From Rhizobiaceae bacterium (lineage in GTDB: Bacteria; Pseudomonadota; Alphaproteobacteria; Rhizobiales; Rhizobiaceae): a stretch of DNA of 64,000 nt. This document shows positions 42,635 to 51,550 of this stretch, one piece after another (within the stretch, counting starts at the first letter, position 1; every line of letters starts with the position of its first letter). The stretch spans positions 29,438-93,437 of the forward strand of contig JAHBYZ010000013.1 in assembly GCA_019635695.1 (NCBI GenBank), read 5' to 3'. A model generated the notes under the pieces. The model saw nothing but the letters and a program-made list of their open reading frames with translations, did no database searches and was not told the origin of the DNA. Position numbers and translations under genes: made by a program.

Positions 42635-43141
42635 ATGCGGTCGCTGCTCTCGCGCTACGCCACGCCTCTAACATCAATGCTGTTCGTCATTTCCGCGGTT
42701 TCCGGCGCCGCGATCTTCTTTGGCATCGGCATGCGCTACTTCCATTCCATGCACGAGTGGCTGTCGATGCTGCTGTTGCTGCCTTTCGGCCTGCATGTGT
42801 GGCGCAACTGGCGCCCGTTGCTCGCCTATTTCCGCAAACCCGCGATGGCGGTCGCGGCGGCGGCGACGCTGGTCATGAGCGCAGCTTTCATTGTCCCGTC
42901 CCTTGGCTCGACAACCAGCCGCGATGCCCCGCCCGAACGCGTCGTCGTCGAACTCTTCCAGCGCGGAACGATTGCGGAAATTGCCCCTCTCGTCGGACAG
43001 CAGCCGGACGCACTTCGTGCCGGGCTCGAGAAAAAGGGGTTCAAGGTCGCGAATGTCGACGTCAGCCTCGCTGACGTGGCGACCGCGTCGGGCAAGTCCG
43101 CGCGCGAGACGCCTTCTGCGGTACTGGCGTCACGGCAATAG
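42635..43141 (+). CDS. DUF4405-like membrane protein
   Basis: A 168-residue protein with three hydrophobic helices in residues 8-95 (SMLFVISAVSGAAIFFGIGMRYFHSMHEWLSMLLLLPFGLHVWRNW). HSMHEW and FGLHVWRNW histidines resemble heme ligands of cytochrome-b-like DUF4405 proteins. The soluble C-terminal 70 residues carry a helical unit (FQRGTIAEIAPLVGQQPDALRAGLEKKGF). Function is unknown. ATG 42635 is chosen over 42578, which precedes the 42601-42623 palindrome. Confidence 0.7.
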   Translation: MRSLLSRYATPLTSMLFVISAVSGAAIFFGIGMRYFHSMHEWLSMLLLLPFGLHVWRNWRPLLAYFRKPAMAVAAAATLVMSAAFIVPSLGSTTSRDAPPERVVVELFQRGTIAEIAPLVGQQPDALRAGLEKKGFKVANVDVSLADVATASGKSARETPSAVLASRQ

Positions 43142-43162
43142 TCGTACGTTGGGCAGAAGGCG

Positions 43163-44011
43163 CTACCGCGTCTCGTCCCACATCCAGCTTCTGCCGCGCC
43201 AGCGCTTCTCGCCCACCTGGCAGTCGTATCCGGCCACTTTGACCACGGGCGCGATGCCGCTGTTGATGGCATCCTGCCACCAGTCGCGGCCCGGATCGCC
43301 GGCGATCTCGAGCACCAGCTTGCGCCGGATCGCCTCGGGAAACTGCTCCCAGGCGTTGACGGGGATCATGAATGCCCCCGGCCCGCCAATCACGCAGTCG
43401 TTGTAGTAGCGGTCGAGGTCCTGCACGTCGAAGGAGGAGATCATGCCTCCGTCGGTCATCAGCGGCAGACCATTGATGACGATGCCCTGGGCGACGATGT
43501 CGTCGCGCGCGAGGTCGACATATTCGCCCTGGTTGTTGGGGCCGTCGCCGGAGATGTCGATCACCCGCTTCAGACCGCGGAAATGCGATTCGGCGAAAAG
43601 ATCCTGCGCGTAGCGCAGCCCGCCGGAGATCGAGGTGCGCCGGGCGCTGTTGGGCGGGCTGGCGGTGATCTGCGCCGCCACGGCCTCGGCGTCCTCGCGC
43701 GTGGCGATGACCGTCCAGGGCACGACCATGTATTGCGACATGTCGCCGGCCCACTCGAAGTAGGTGACTGCGATCTTGCCGTGGATGCCGTCGCGTATGG
43801 CGTTGATCACATCGGGATGCGTCAGCGCGGCGGTGTAGCCGTCACGCTGGATCTTGAGTTCCTCGTACGACATCGACAGCGAGACATCGACGGCAAGGAC
43901 AAGTTCCACGTCCACCGCTTCCTGAGCGGCGACCTGGGTTGGGGAAAAGGCCGACAGGGCGACGCTCACCGCGCCGCAGAAGGCCCATGCGGAACCCTTC
44001 AGCGCTTTCAT
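43163..44011 (-). CDS. Exported DUF1194 (VWA-like) protein
   Basis: A 282-residue protein with a signal peptide ending SPTQVAAQEA and a VWA-type fold. The MIDAS-like motif DVSLSMS is near residue 42 and the rest matches DUF1194 (YFEWAGDMSQYMVVPWTVI, RVIDISGDGPNNQGEYV). It should bind a divalent metal and a protein ligand in the periplasm. No operon partner is evident; it is convergent with the DUF4405 gene. Function is unknown. Confidence 0.85.
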   Translation of the reverse strand: MKALKGSAWAFCGAVSVALSAFSPTQVAAQEAVDVELVLAVDVSLSMSYEELKIQRDGYTAALTHPDVINAIRDGIHGKIAVTYFEWAGDMSQYMVVPWTVIATREDAEAVAAQITASPPNSARRTSISGGLRYAQDLFAESHFRGLKRVIDISGDGPNNQGEYVDLARDDIVAQGIVINGLPLMTDGGMISSFDVQDLDRYYNDCVIGGPGAFMIPVNAWEQFPEAIRRKLVLEIAGDPGRDWWQDAINSGIAPVVKVAGYDCQVGEKRWRGRSWMWDETR

Positions 44012-44105
44012 GGCGGGAGACTACGCCGATGAAATGAGTCTGAAAGCCGGTTTGGCGGCTTCCCACTGTCATAAACGGTTCACTTTCGCGCGATTGCAGA
44101 CGCCG

Positions 44106-46667
44106 TCAGCTCCGCGGCTTCAGGTTCTCCGGATCGTAGAGCGGCTTGTACCCGACGCCCGCGACCTCGACCGGATAAGTCTCGCCGAAATACTCGACCT
44201 GAAGCTTCGTGCCGTCCTTGCAGTACGACCACGGCAGATAGGCGAGCGCGATGTTCCTGCCGATCGTCGGGCCATACGCCACCGACGTGGTGAAGGAGCG
44301 GCGCCCAAGCTCATCGACGAGCGTCTCGCCGGTTGTCGGGTCCAGAACCGGCATCGTGCCCACCGGGTAGCGCGGCACGCCCTTCGAATCGCGATTGTCC
44401 GTCATCACCAGGGTGCACAGCATCGCCGGCTGGTGCGGGCGCGCCCGGTGTTCAAGGTGCTTTGCCTTGCCCCTGAAATCGGCCTCTTTCACCTTCGGAC
44501 GCTGGAGATCGGACTCGATCAGATTGTACTCGGTCAGCAGGTCGGCGTTCTGCAGCCGCAGGCTCTTCTCCACCCGGCGCGAATTGGCGTAGGTCTCGAC
44601 GCCGAAGGCCATCACGCCGGTGGCGCGCAGCGTGTCCCAGACGGCAAGACCGTCCTCGTAGCGCATGTGCAGTTCCCAGCCCTGCTCGCCGACATAGGAG
44701 ATGCGGAAGGCCGTTACGTCCTTGCCCGCAATGAGGATCGGCTTGATCGCGGCGAAGGCGAACGCTCCGGGCTCAAGCCCCGCCGGGTCCGCCACCACCT
44801 TCTGCAGGGTTTTCCGCGCGTTCGGCCCCCAGATGCCGATCGTGACGAACTTCTCCGTCACATCGGTCACCGTCACGTCGAAGCCTTTGTCCTCGGCCAC
44901 GCGCTTCACATAGTGGAAGTCGCGCGGCCCCGCGTCGGCGCCGTCGATCACCCGGCACCGATCGGCCATGCGGATGACGGTCAGGTCGGCGCGCACCATG
45001 CCTTCGTCGTCGAGGAAGTGCGTGTAGATGCCCTTTCCGATGTTGGCGTCGCCGCCGATCTTCGCCGCGCACAGCCATTCCATCAGCGCGACATGGTCCG
45101 GCCCCTCCACGTCGAACATGTAGAAGTGCGACAGGTTCACGATGCCGCAATCCTCGCTCATGGCGAGGTGCTCGGCGTTGGACACGCGCCAGAAATGGCG
45201 GTTGTCCCACTCGTTCTCGCGCACCGGCACGCGGTTGCCGTACTTCGCCAGCAGGTGGTCGTTCGCGGCGTATCCGTGCGCGCGCTCCCAGCCGCCGAGT
45301 TCCATGAAGTGGCCGCCCAGCGCCTTCTCGCGCTCGTAGAAGGGCGAGCGGCGGATGTTGCGACCCGTCGCATAGGGTTCCCGCGGATGGACGGCCGGGT
45401 TGTAGACCTTCTGCGCCGCCTCGCCGCAGCGCCCGGCGACAAAACCTTCCTCCATCTGGTGGGGGTAGAAGCGCGCATAGTCGATGCGGTTGTGGTCGAT
45501 CGCCGTGCGCCCGTCGGTCATCCAGTCGGCGACCAGCTTGGCCATGCCGGGCGCGTCCTTGACCCAGATGCCGACCGCGTACCACAGCCCCCGCACCTTC
45601 TGGCTCTCACCAATGGACGGGCCGCCGTCCGCAGTTACCTGCAGCAGACCGTTGAACGAGCGCCGCTCGTCGTAGCCGAGCTCGCCGAGGATCGGCGTCA
45701 GCTCGATGGCGCGCTCCAGCGGCGCGATGATCTGCTCCATGTCGAGGTCGCGCTGCGACGGCGACAGCCGCGTCTGCTCCTTCTCCAGCAGCTCGCGCGG
45801 ATGCACGAGGCGCGGATTGTGCTCCTCGTAATAGCCCCACTCGATCATGCCGCCCTCGGCGGTCACGGGATCGCCGGTATCGCGCATGTAGGCGGAGTTG
45901 CCCTGGTCGCGCAGCAGCGGGAAGCCGATCTCCTTGCCGGTGCCGGCGAATTCCTTGTACGGCCCGAAGAAGGTCAGCGGGTGGTCGATCGGCATAACCG
46001 GCAGATCCTCGCCAGCCATGGCGGCGATCAGCCGCCCCCAAAGGCCGGTGCAAACGATCACGTAGTCGGCATGAATGATGCCGCGGTCGGTGACGACGCC
46101 CTTGATGCGCCCGCCCTCGATGACCAGCGACTTCGCCGCCGTATTGGCGAACGCCTTGAGCTTGCCGGCGGCCACGCCCATGTCGACCAGCTTGCCGGCG
46201 ACGGTCTGCGAGCGCGGTATGACAAGGCCGGCGTCGGGATCCCACAGACCGCCCTGCACCATCGATTCTTCGATCAGCGGGAATTTCTGCTTGATCTCGG
46301 CCGGCTCGATCAGGCGTGCCCGCGTGCCGAACGCCTTGCCGGACGTCACCTTGCGCCGGATCTCGTCCATGCGCGTGTCGTCGCCGACACGCGCCACCTC
46401 CAGCCCGCCGACGCGGTCGTAGTGGCCAAGCTTCGAATAGAAGTCGATCGAGTAGAGCGAGGTCCAGCACGACAGGAAGTCGTGGCTGGTCATGTAGCAG
46501 AAGTCCGATGCATGCGCGGTCGAGCCGATGTCGGTCGGTATGCCAGACTTGTCGATGCCGACGATGCCGTCCCAGCCGCGCTCGATCAGATGATGCGCGA
46601 CGGATGCGCCGACGATGCCGCCCAGCCCGATGATGACGACCTTAGCCTTTGCCGGAAACGCTGCCAT
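44106..46667 (-). CDS. Second DMGDH-like FAD-GcvT oxidoreductase
   Basis: An 853-residue FAD plus GcvT enzyme. VVIIGLGGIVGASVAHHL opens the FAD domain; the position of the family's covalent-FAD histidine is kept in GSTAHASDF (about H52). The folate/GcvT domain occupies roughly 430-750 and the C-terminal barrel follows. It differs from the 6862 gene in the active-site stretches (CYMTSHDFLSCW), so it likely acts on another N-methyl amine and yields methylene-THF. The two paralogues resemble dimethylglycine dehydrogenase more than SoxA. It stands alone on the minus strand. Confidence 0.88.
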   Translation of the reverse strand: MAAFPAKAKVVIIGLGGIVGASVAHHLIERGWDGIVGIDKSGIPTDIGSTAHASDFCYMTSHDFLSCWTSLYSIDFYSKLGHYDRVGGLEVARVGDDTRMDEIRRKVTSGKAFGTRARLIEPAEIKQKFPLIEESMVQGGLWDPDAGLVIPRSQTVAGKLVDMGVAAGKLKAFANTAAKSLVIEGGRIKGVVTDRGIIHADYVIVCTGLWGRLIAAMAGEDLPVMPIDHPLTFFGPYKEFAGTGKEIGFPLLRDQGNSAYMRDTGDPVTAEGGMIEWGYYEEHNPRLVHPRELLEKEQTRLSPSQRDLDMEQIIAPLERAIELTPILGELGYDERRSFNGLLQVTADGGPSIGESQKVRGLWYAVGIWVKDAPGMAKLVADWMTDGRTAIDHNRIDYARFYPHQMEEGFVAGRCGEAAQKVYNPAVHPREPYATGRNIRRSPFYEREKALGGHFMELGGWERAHGYAANDHLLAKYGNRVPVRENEWDNRHFWRVSNAEHLAMSEDCGIVNLSHFYMFDVEGPDHVALMEWLCAAKIGGDANIGKGIYTHFLDDEGMVRADLTVIRMADRCRVIDGADAGPRDFHYVKRVAEDKGFDVTVTDVTEKFVTIGIWGPNARKTLQKVVADPAGLEPGAFAFAAIKPILIAGKDVTAFRISYVGEQGWELHMRYEDGLAVWDTLRATGVMAFGVETYANSRRVEKSLRLQNADLLTEYNLIESDLQRPKVKEADFRGKAKHLEHRARPHQPAMLCTLVMTDNRDSKGVPRYPVGTMPVLDPTTGETLVDELGRRSFTTSVAYGPTIGRNIALAYLPWSYCKDGTKLQVEYFGETYPVEVAGVGYKPLYDPENLKPRS

Positions 46668-46778
46668 GCCCGCCGCCTGAGGAGTGGAATTCCCGGCACA
46701 CTATAGAGCGGCGACTGGCGATTTCAGCCTGTTTGCGACATCGTCCCCAAGCGCCGCGACGCGGGCGTCGCGCCAAAC

Positions 46779-46803
46779 GAAAAGGGCCGGCATGGCCGGC
46801 CCT
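46779..46803 (-). terminator. Intrinsic terminator of the small secreted protein gene
   Basis: AGGGCCGG (46783-46790) pairs with CCGGCCCT (46796-46803) over a 5-nt loop. On the minus strand it is followed by TTTTCGTTT. It lies 25 nt past the stop of the gene at 46828. Confidence 0.85.
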
Positions 46804-46827
46804 CCGAACTCCTGCTGGCAGTTGCGC

Positions 46828-47097
46828 TCAGCGCACGCGGCCCTTGCCGCCGCTGATCTCGATCGTCTCGGACCCGGTCAGCGCGGCGCGGTCGCCGTCG
46901 GGCATGGTCACGAAGCAGCCGGACGGGCAGATCTGCGCGGTTTCGCCAGCCGGGATGACCACCTCGACGCGGTTTCCGCCCTCGGTCACCGTGATCGTGC
47001 GCGGCTCCGAGTCCATGTTGATCGCCGTGGCAGCATGCGATGCGCTCGCGGCGGCCGAGGCCAGCACGAAGACAAGGACTGCACCGAACTTCTTCAT
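46828..47097 (-). CDS. Small exported protein (89 aa), unknown
   Basis: An 89-residue protein with a signal peptide (MKKFGAVLVFVLASAAASASHA). The mature part (AINMDSEPRTITVTEGGNRVEVVIPAGETAQICPSGCFVTMPDGDRAAL) looks like a small beta-rich periplasmic domain with two close cysteines (CPSGC). I do not recognise a characterised family. It has its own intrinsic terminator and stands alone. Confidence 0.75.
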   Translation of the reverse strand: MKKFGAVLVFVLASAAASASHAATAINMDSEPRTITVTEGGNRVEVVIPAGETAQICPSGCFVTMPDGDRAALTGSETIEISGGKGRVR

Positions 47098-47192
47098 TCC
47101 TGTTACCGGCCCTGCGGCCAGCTCCTCTTGAGCCCCTCCTGGGGCGTTGCGGCAATTCTATACGGCCCCCAAGCTGAACGCCATCTGAACGC

Positions 47193-49640
47193 TCAGCTTT
47201 TCGGGCGGCGGGTTCTGCCGGCGCGCGGCTTGCTGGGTTCTGCCGCCTGCGCGGACGCCATCTGCTTGACCGCGTCGACCATGTCCTGCGGCAGGTTCAC
47301 ACCGCGCTGCGGGAACGGAATGCCGATTCCCTCCTCCTTGAACCGCTCGTAGATGCGGAACTTGATCTCGTTGGTGACTGCGAGCTGTGCCGTGATGTCC
47401 GCCAGGAAGAACCGCATCTCGAAATTGATCGAGGAGTCGGCAAACCCCACCAGTTGAACGTGCGGGGCCGGATTGCGCAGGACCGCAGGCTGCTCGTCGA
47501 TGATTTCGGTCAGCAGAGCGTGAACCTTGCGTGGGTCGGCATCGTAGGCGGCGCCGATCGGGACCTCGGTGCGCCCGAGCTTGTTACGGTGGGTCCAGTT
47601 GGCGACCTTGTCGTTGATCAGCGTGGAGTTCGGCAGGATGACCGTCTGCTTCTGGAACGTTTCGATCTCCGTGGCGCGCACACTGATGCGGCGCACATTG
47701 CCCGACACGCCGCCAGCGACGATCCAGTCTCCGGCCTTGAACGGCCGTTCGACCAGAAGGATCAGCCCCGACACGAAATTCTGCACGATGTTCTGCAGCC
47801 CGAAGCCGATGCCGAGCGAAAGACCGCCGGCCACGAGCGCGAGATTGGACAGATCGATGCCCGCGGCCGAGATGCCGATGAGTGCGGCGACCGCGATGCC
47901 GGCATAACCGATCACCGTGCGGATGGAATTGCGCACGCCGGCATCGACCTTGCCACGCGTCATAACGGAGCCGTCCAGCCAACCCTGGAACCAGCGGGTC
48001 GCGAAGTAGCCCAGGATGAAGACCAGGATGCCGGTCGCCAGCCCCATCAGCGAGAACGATACCGAACCGATGCGGATTTCGTACACGACCCGCAGCGCCC
48101 AGGTGGTGATGTCGCCCCACTGGAACCCCCACTGCAGCAGGATCAGCGGTACGCCGATCAGCAGGATCACCAGATGCAGGACGACCGACAGCGCCAGGCC
48201 GATCTGATCCTCGGTCGACTCATCGAAACTGAAGCGGTCGTCGAGCCAGCGGCCGAAGCGCGTGTGCCTCAGCGATCCGAGATCCGAGATCGCCCGCGAC
48301 GACAGGTGCCCGAGATACATCGTTGCGAGAATCGCGCCGGTGACGACGATCTGTTGCGAGATGAAGCGCGCCAGCCCGATATAACCGAGCACGGCCGCAA
48401 GGATGGTTGAGAAACCCAACGTGTAGAACACGAACCGCACGAGAGCCGGCCACGGCTTGGGTCGCCCCTCGTCATCGACGTAAGGCTTCACGGTGGCGAT
48501 GGCCACCACCAGTAGACCCACGAGCACCGTGGCAAGCAGGCTCTTGGCGATTGTCAGCGACAGCGGCGAGGCTAGAACCAGGTTGACGCGGTTGAGCACG
48601 AAATCGAAGCCGGTCACGATGGCGGTCGCCCAGACCAGCCAGAACAGTGTGCGCGCCGCCGGCGTTTCCATCGCCACCAGTCGCCAGTTCGGCAAACGCG
48701 GCGAAAACGTCGCGCGCGCCAGACGGTTCACGAAATAGACGGTGGCGATGACGTTGAAGACCGTCGCCAGAATCTCCTCCACGTCCGGCCGCATGACGTT
48801 GAAGTAGGCCAGCAGGAAGTAGGTCGCGATCAGGAAGACACAGAGCGCCGCGGAGGAGAGAAAGGTCGACCAGAACGCCACCGACAGCCGCGTGATATAG
48901 GGCGGATCCTCGGTGGTCGGATCGCGATGGATGAGCCGCCCGAAAATGCGACGGCCGCCGATCAAAAGCAGTGCCGCGGCCGTAAGCGCGAAGAAGGTGG
49001 CGAACAGCACCGAATTCAGCTTGAAGCGCAGGCTGAACTGTATCCACGAGTGGAAGCGGTTGTAGAGATCGCGCAATTCCGCGATCGCCTCGCTGACGAC
49101 CGCCGGACTTAGCGCCGTGAGGATGTCGTAGCGGCGCGTCAGCTGGCTCGCGAACAGCTCGCGTCGCAGTTCCGCGATTTCTTCGACCAGCCGGCTGATC
49201 CTGACGGAAAGGTTCTCGGCAGTGCCGAGCAGCGCGTTGATGGCCGCCTTCTCCTGCTGCAGGGAGGTGCGTTCTTCTGCCAGCCCGGGAGGCTCCTGCG
49301 GCTGGCCTTCCGCTGGTGGCGGTCCGATCTGCTCAAGCCGGGTGTTGATCTCGCTGAGCCGCGGCCCGAGCGCGACGCTGGCGGCGAGCAGCTCCCGGCC
49401 GATGGTCTCGAGCTGGTTGCGGATATCGACGAGCCGGTTGTCGTCCTCCACGGCCACGCGCATCTGCTGCGCCAGCGAGTCGATACGCACGCCGAAATCG
49501 GCGATCTGCTGCTCGATCTTTGCATCGACCCCCGCACGTCCCGCCTGCGGCGCCTGCGCCGCGGCCGGTGTCGCCCACATCGCCGGCTGGGCCAGTCCCA
49601 GCAAGGCGAGGAAGGCGAGAAACAGAAATCTGCGCGTCAC
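47193..49640 (-). CDS. MscS-family mechanosensitive channel with DUF3772 N-terminal domain
   Basis: A protein of about 815 residues. After a signal peptide (FLFLAFLALLGLAQPAMWATPAAAQA) comes a coiled-coil periplasmic domain of the DUF3772 type (about 40-190), then several membrane helices and the MscS pore and beta domain (GGLSLGIGFGLQNIVQNFVSGLILLVERPFKAGDWI near 640-680). It releases solutes under membrane tension, protecting from osmotic downshock. The start is uncertain: GTG 49640 places the signal peptide correctly; TTG 49700 is also in frame. The divergent gap to soxB (49641-49819) shows nothing. Confidence 0.88.
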   Translation of the reverse strand: MTRRFLFLAFLALLGLAQPAMWATPAAAQAPQAGRAGVDAKIEQQIADFGVRIDSLAQQMRVAVEDDNRLVDIRNQLETIGRELLAASVALGPRLSEINTRLEQIGPPPAEGQPQEPPGLAEERTSLQQEKAAINALLGTAENLSVRISRLVEEIAELRRELFASQLTRRYDILTALSPAVVSEAIAELRDLYNRFHSWIQFSLRFKLNSVLFATFFALTAAALLLIGGRRIFGRLIHRDPTTEDPPYITRLSVAFWSTFLSSAALCVFLIATYFLLAYFNVMRPDVEEILATVFNVIATVYFVNRLARATFSPRLPNWRLVAMETPAARTLFWLVWATAIVTGFDFVLNRVNLVLASPLSLTIAKSLLATVLVGLLVVAIATVKPYVDDEGRPKPWPALVRFVFYTLGFSTILAAVLGYIGLARFISQQIVVTGAILATMYLGHLSSRAISDLGSLRHTRFGRWLDDRFSFDESTEDQIGLALSVVLHLVILLIGVPLILLQWGFQWGDITTWALRVVYEIRIGSVSFSLMGLATGILVFILGYFATRWFQGWLDGSVMTRGKVDAGVRNSIRTVIGYAGIAVAALIGISAAGIDLSNLALVAGGLSLGIGFGLQNIVQNFVSGLILLVERPFKAGDWIVAGGVSGNVRRISVRATEIETFQKQTVILPNSTLINDKVANWTHRNKLGRTEVPIGAAYDADPRKVHALLTEIIDEQPAVLRNPAPHVQLVGFADSSINFEMRFFLADITAQLAVTNEIKFRIYERFKEEGIGIPFPQRGVNLPQDMVDAVKQMASAQAAEPSKPRAGRTRRPKS

Positions 49641-49819
49641 GGTCAGGCGGCATCCCTGCGAGTCTTGCCCCTTGATATTGCGCGTACCCCCCACGGGCAA
49701 GCCGGCCGGCCGCGCCGCCTGATCGGCGTCGTGCGCCCGAAAGCCGATGGCGCTTTCTTTGCCTTCGCCGCGGCCAAGCGGCTATAGGTTTCGGCGCCCC
49801 TACTCAGAATCCGGTTCAG

Positions 49820-51079
49820 ATGGCCGAATATTCCGCATTCTCGCTGCTTCGCAACGCACTGTCCGGTAACCGCGACTGGCAGCCTGCCTGGCGCAAGGCA
49901 GACCCGAAGCCGTCCTATGACGTCGTAATTGTCGGCGGCGGCGGTCATGGCCTGTCCACTGCCTACTATCTGGCCCGCGAATTCGGGGTCCGCAACGTCG
50001 CGGTCATCGAGAAGGGCTGGCTCGGCTCCGGCAATATCGGCCGCAACACCACCATCGTGCGGTCCAACTACCTGCTGCCCGATTCGATCCGCTTTTACGA
50101 CCATTCGGTGAAGATGTGGGAGAACCTCTCCCACGAGTTGAACTACAACGTGATGTTCTCGCAGCGCGGCATCCTCAACCTCGCTCATTCGCCGGGACAG
50201 GCTGACGACTATATCCGGCGCGGCAACGCCATGCGCCACGGCGGCGGCGACGGCGTGTGGCTGACGCCGGCCGAGATCGCCCGCTTTGCGCCGGGCGTGG
50301 ACGTCTCGCCGAAAGCGCGCTTCCCCGTCGTCGGCGGCCTGTTGCAGCCGCGCGCCGGCACGGCCCGCCACGATGCGGTGGCCTGGGGCTACGCCCGCGG
50401 CGCGGACCGCCTGGGCGTCGACATCATCGAGAACTGCGAACTGACGGGTTTCATCCGCGACGGCGACACCATCACCGGCGTACGCACCACGCGCGGCGAC
50501 ATCTCGGCGAAAAAAGTCGGTGTCGCCGTCGCGGGCTCGACCGGCCGGGTGATGAAACTCGCCGGCATCGACCGGCTCCCCATCGAGAGCCATGTGCTGC
50601 AGGCCTTCGTCTCCGAATCGCTGAAGCCGCTGGTCGGCGGCGTCGTCACATTCGGCGGCGGCCACCTCTACATGTCGCAATCCGACAAGGGTGGACTGGT
50701 CTTCGGCGGCGATATCGATGGTTACAATTCCTACGCCCAGCGCGGCAATCTGCCGGTGGTCGAAGACGTGATGAGCGAGATGGTGGCAATGTTCCCCGCC
50801 GTCGCCCGGCTGCGGCTGCTGCGCTCGTGGGGTGGCGTCATGGACATGTCGATGGACGGCTCGCCAATCATCACCAAGGGACCCCTGCCCGGCATGTATC
50901 TGAATTGCGGCTGGTGCTACGGCGGCTTCAAGGCTACCCCTGCCTCGGGCTTCGCATTCGCCCACACGATCGCCCGCGACGCGCCGCACGCCATCAACGC
51001 CGCCTACACGCTCGACCGTTTCGAGCGCGGCTACATCATTGACGAGAAGGGCCAGGGCGCGACGCCCAAGCTGCACTGA
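49820..51079 (+). CDS. soxB: Sarcosine oxidase beta subunit
   Basis: A 419-residue FAD subunit of heterotetrameric sarcosine oxidase. VVIVGGGGHGLSTAYYLA at 36-53 binds FAD, and the conserved covalent-FMN histidine is in GTARHDAVAWG (about H184). It oxidises the N-methyl group of sarcosine to an imine. First gene of soxBDAG. A palindromic repeat lies between it and soxD. Length and motifs are normal. Confidence 0.95.
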   Translation: MAEYSAFSLLRNALSGNRDWQPAWRKADPKPSYDVVIVGGGGHGLSTAYYLAREFGVRNVAVIEKGWLGSGNIGRNTTIVRSNYLLPDSIRFYDHSVKMWENLSHELNYNVMFSQRGILNLAHSPGQADDYIRRGNAMRHGGGDGVWLTPAEIARFAPGVDVSPKARFPVVGGLLQPRAGTARHDAVAWGYARGADRLGVDIIENCELTGFIRDGDTITGVRTTRGDISAKKVGVAVAGSTGRVMKLAGIDRLPIESHVLQAFVSESLKPLVGGVVTFGGGHLYMSQSDKGGLVFGGDIDGYNSYAQRGNLPVVEDVMSEMVAMFPAVARLRLLRSWGGVMDMSMDGSPIITKGPLPGMYLNCGWCYGGFKATPASGFAFAHTIARDAPHAINAAYTLDRFERGYIIDEKGQGATPKLH

Positions 51080-51123
51080 GCATGGCCCCGAAAAGTTGCA
51101 GACTTTTCGGATGAGGACCATGC
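51080..51123. repeat. Rhizobial palindromic intergenic element
   Basis: GCATGG at 51080-51085 and CCATGC at 51118-51123 enclose the stem CCGAAAAGT-TGCAG-ACTTTTCGG (51088-51110). The pattern recalls dispersed palindromes common between rhizobial genes. It sits in the 60-bp gap between soxB and soxD and would form a hairpin within the mRNA. Confidence 0.65.
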
Positions 51124-51139
51124 GATCGGAAAAGAAGCG

Positions 51140-51550
51140 ATGCTGATCACCTGCCCCTATTGCGGCCCGCGCGACGTGGTCGAATTTTCCTACCAGGGCG
51201 ACGCCAACCGCGCCCGTCCCGACCCCATGTCGAACGACCCGCAGGCCTGGACCGACTACGTCTTCCAGCGCACCAACGCGGCCGGCCCGCACCGCGAATA
51301 CTGGCAGCATGCCGGCGGCTGCCGGGCGCATCTGGTCGTGGTGCGCGACACCACCACCCATGAGATCATATCGGTGGCATACGCACACGGTGCACAGGCC
51401 GCCGTCGCGCCGACAGCGCCGGCCCAGCCGAAGCCGCACCGCGCGAAACCCGTCGCGCCAAAGCCCTCCGCCAAGGCGCCCGCGAAGCCGGCGCGTCTCG
51501 CAAAGGCAGTACGCACACCTTCCGTCCGCTCGCGCAGGAAGCCGGCATGA
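51140..51550 (+). CDS. soxD: Sarcosine oxidase delta subunit, with long C-terminal tail
   Basis: A 136-residue zinc-binding subunit. The core (CPYCGPRDVVEFSYQGDANRARPDP, REYWQHAGGCRAHLVVVRD) holds zinc through Cys6, Cys9, a His and Cys61. The usual family length is near 85-100; here an extra tail rich in Pro, Ala and Lys (APAQPKPHRAKPVAPKP) adds about 45 residues and ends SVRSRRKPA. It overlaps soxA by 4 nt (ATGA). Confidence 0.92.
   Translation: MLITCPYCGPRDVVEFSYQGDANRARPDPMSNDPQAWTDYVFQRTNAAGPHREYWQHAGGCRAHLVVVRDTTTHEIISVAYAHGAQAAVAPTAPAQPKPHRAKPVAPKPSAKAPAKPARLAKAVRTPSVRSRRKPA

Noticed and set aside
44010..46706. 898-residue open frame on the plus strand
   Set aside because: Antisense to the DMGDH-like gene; no recognisable domain and shadow-like composition.
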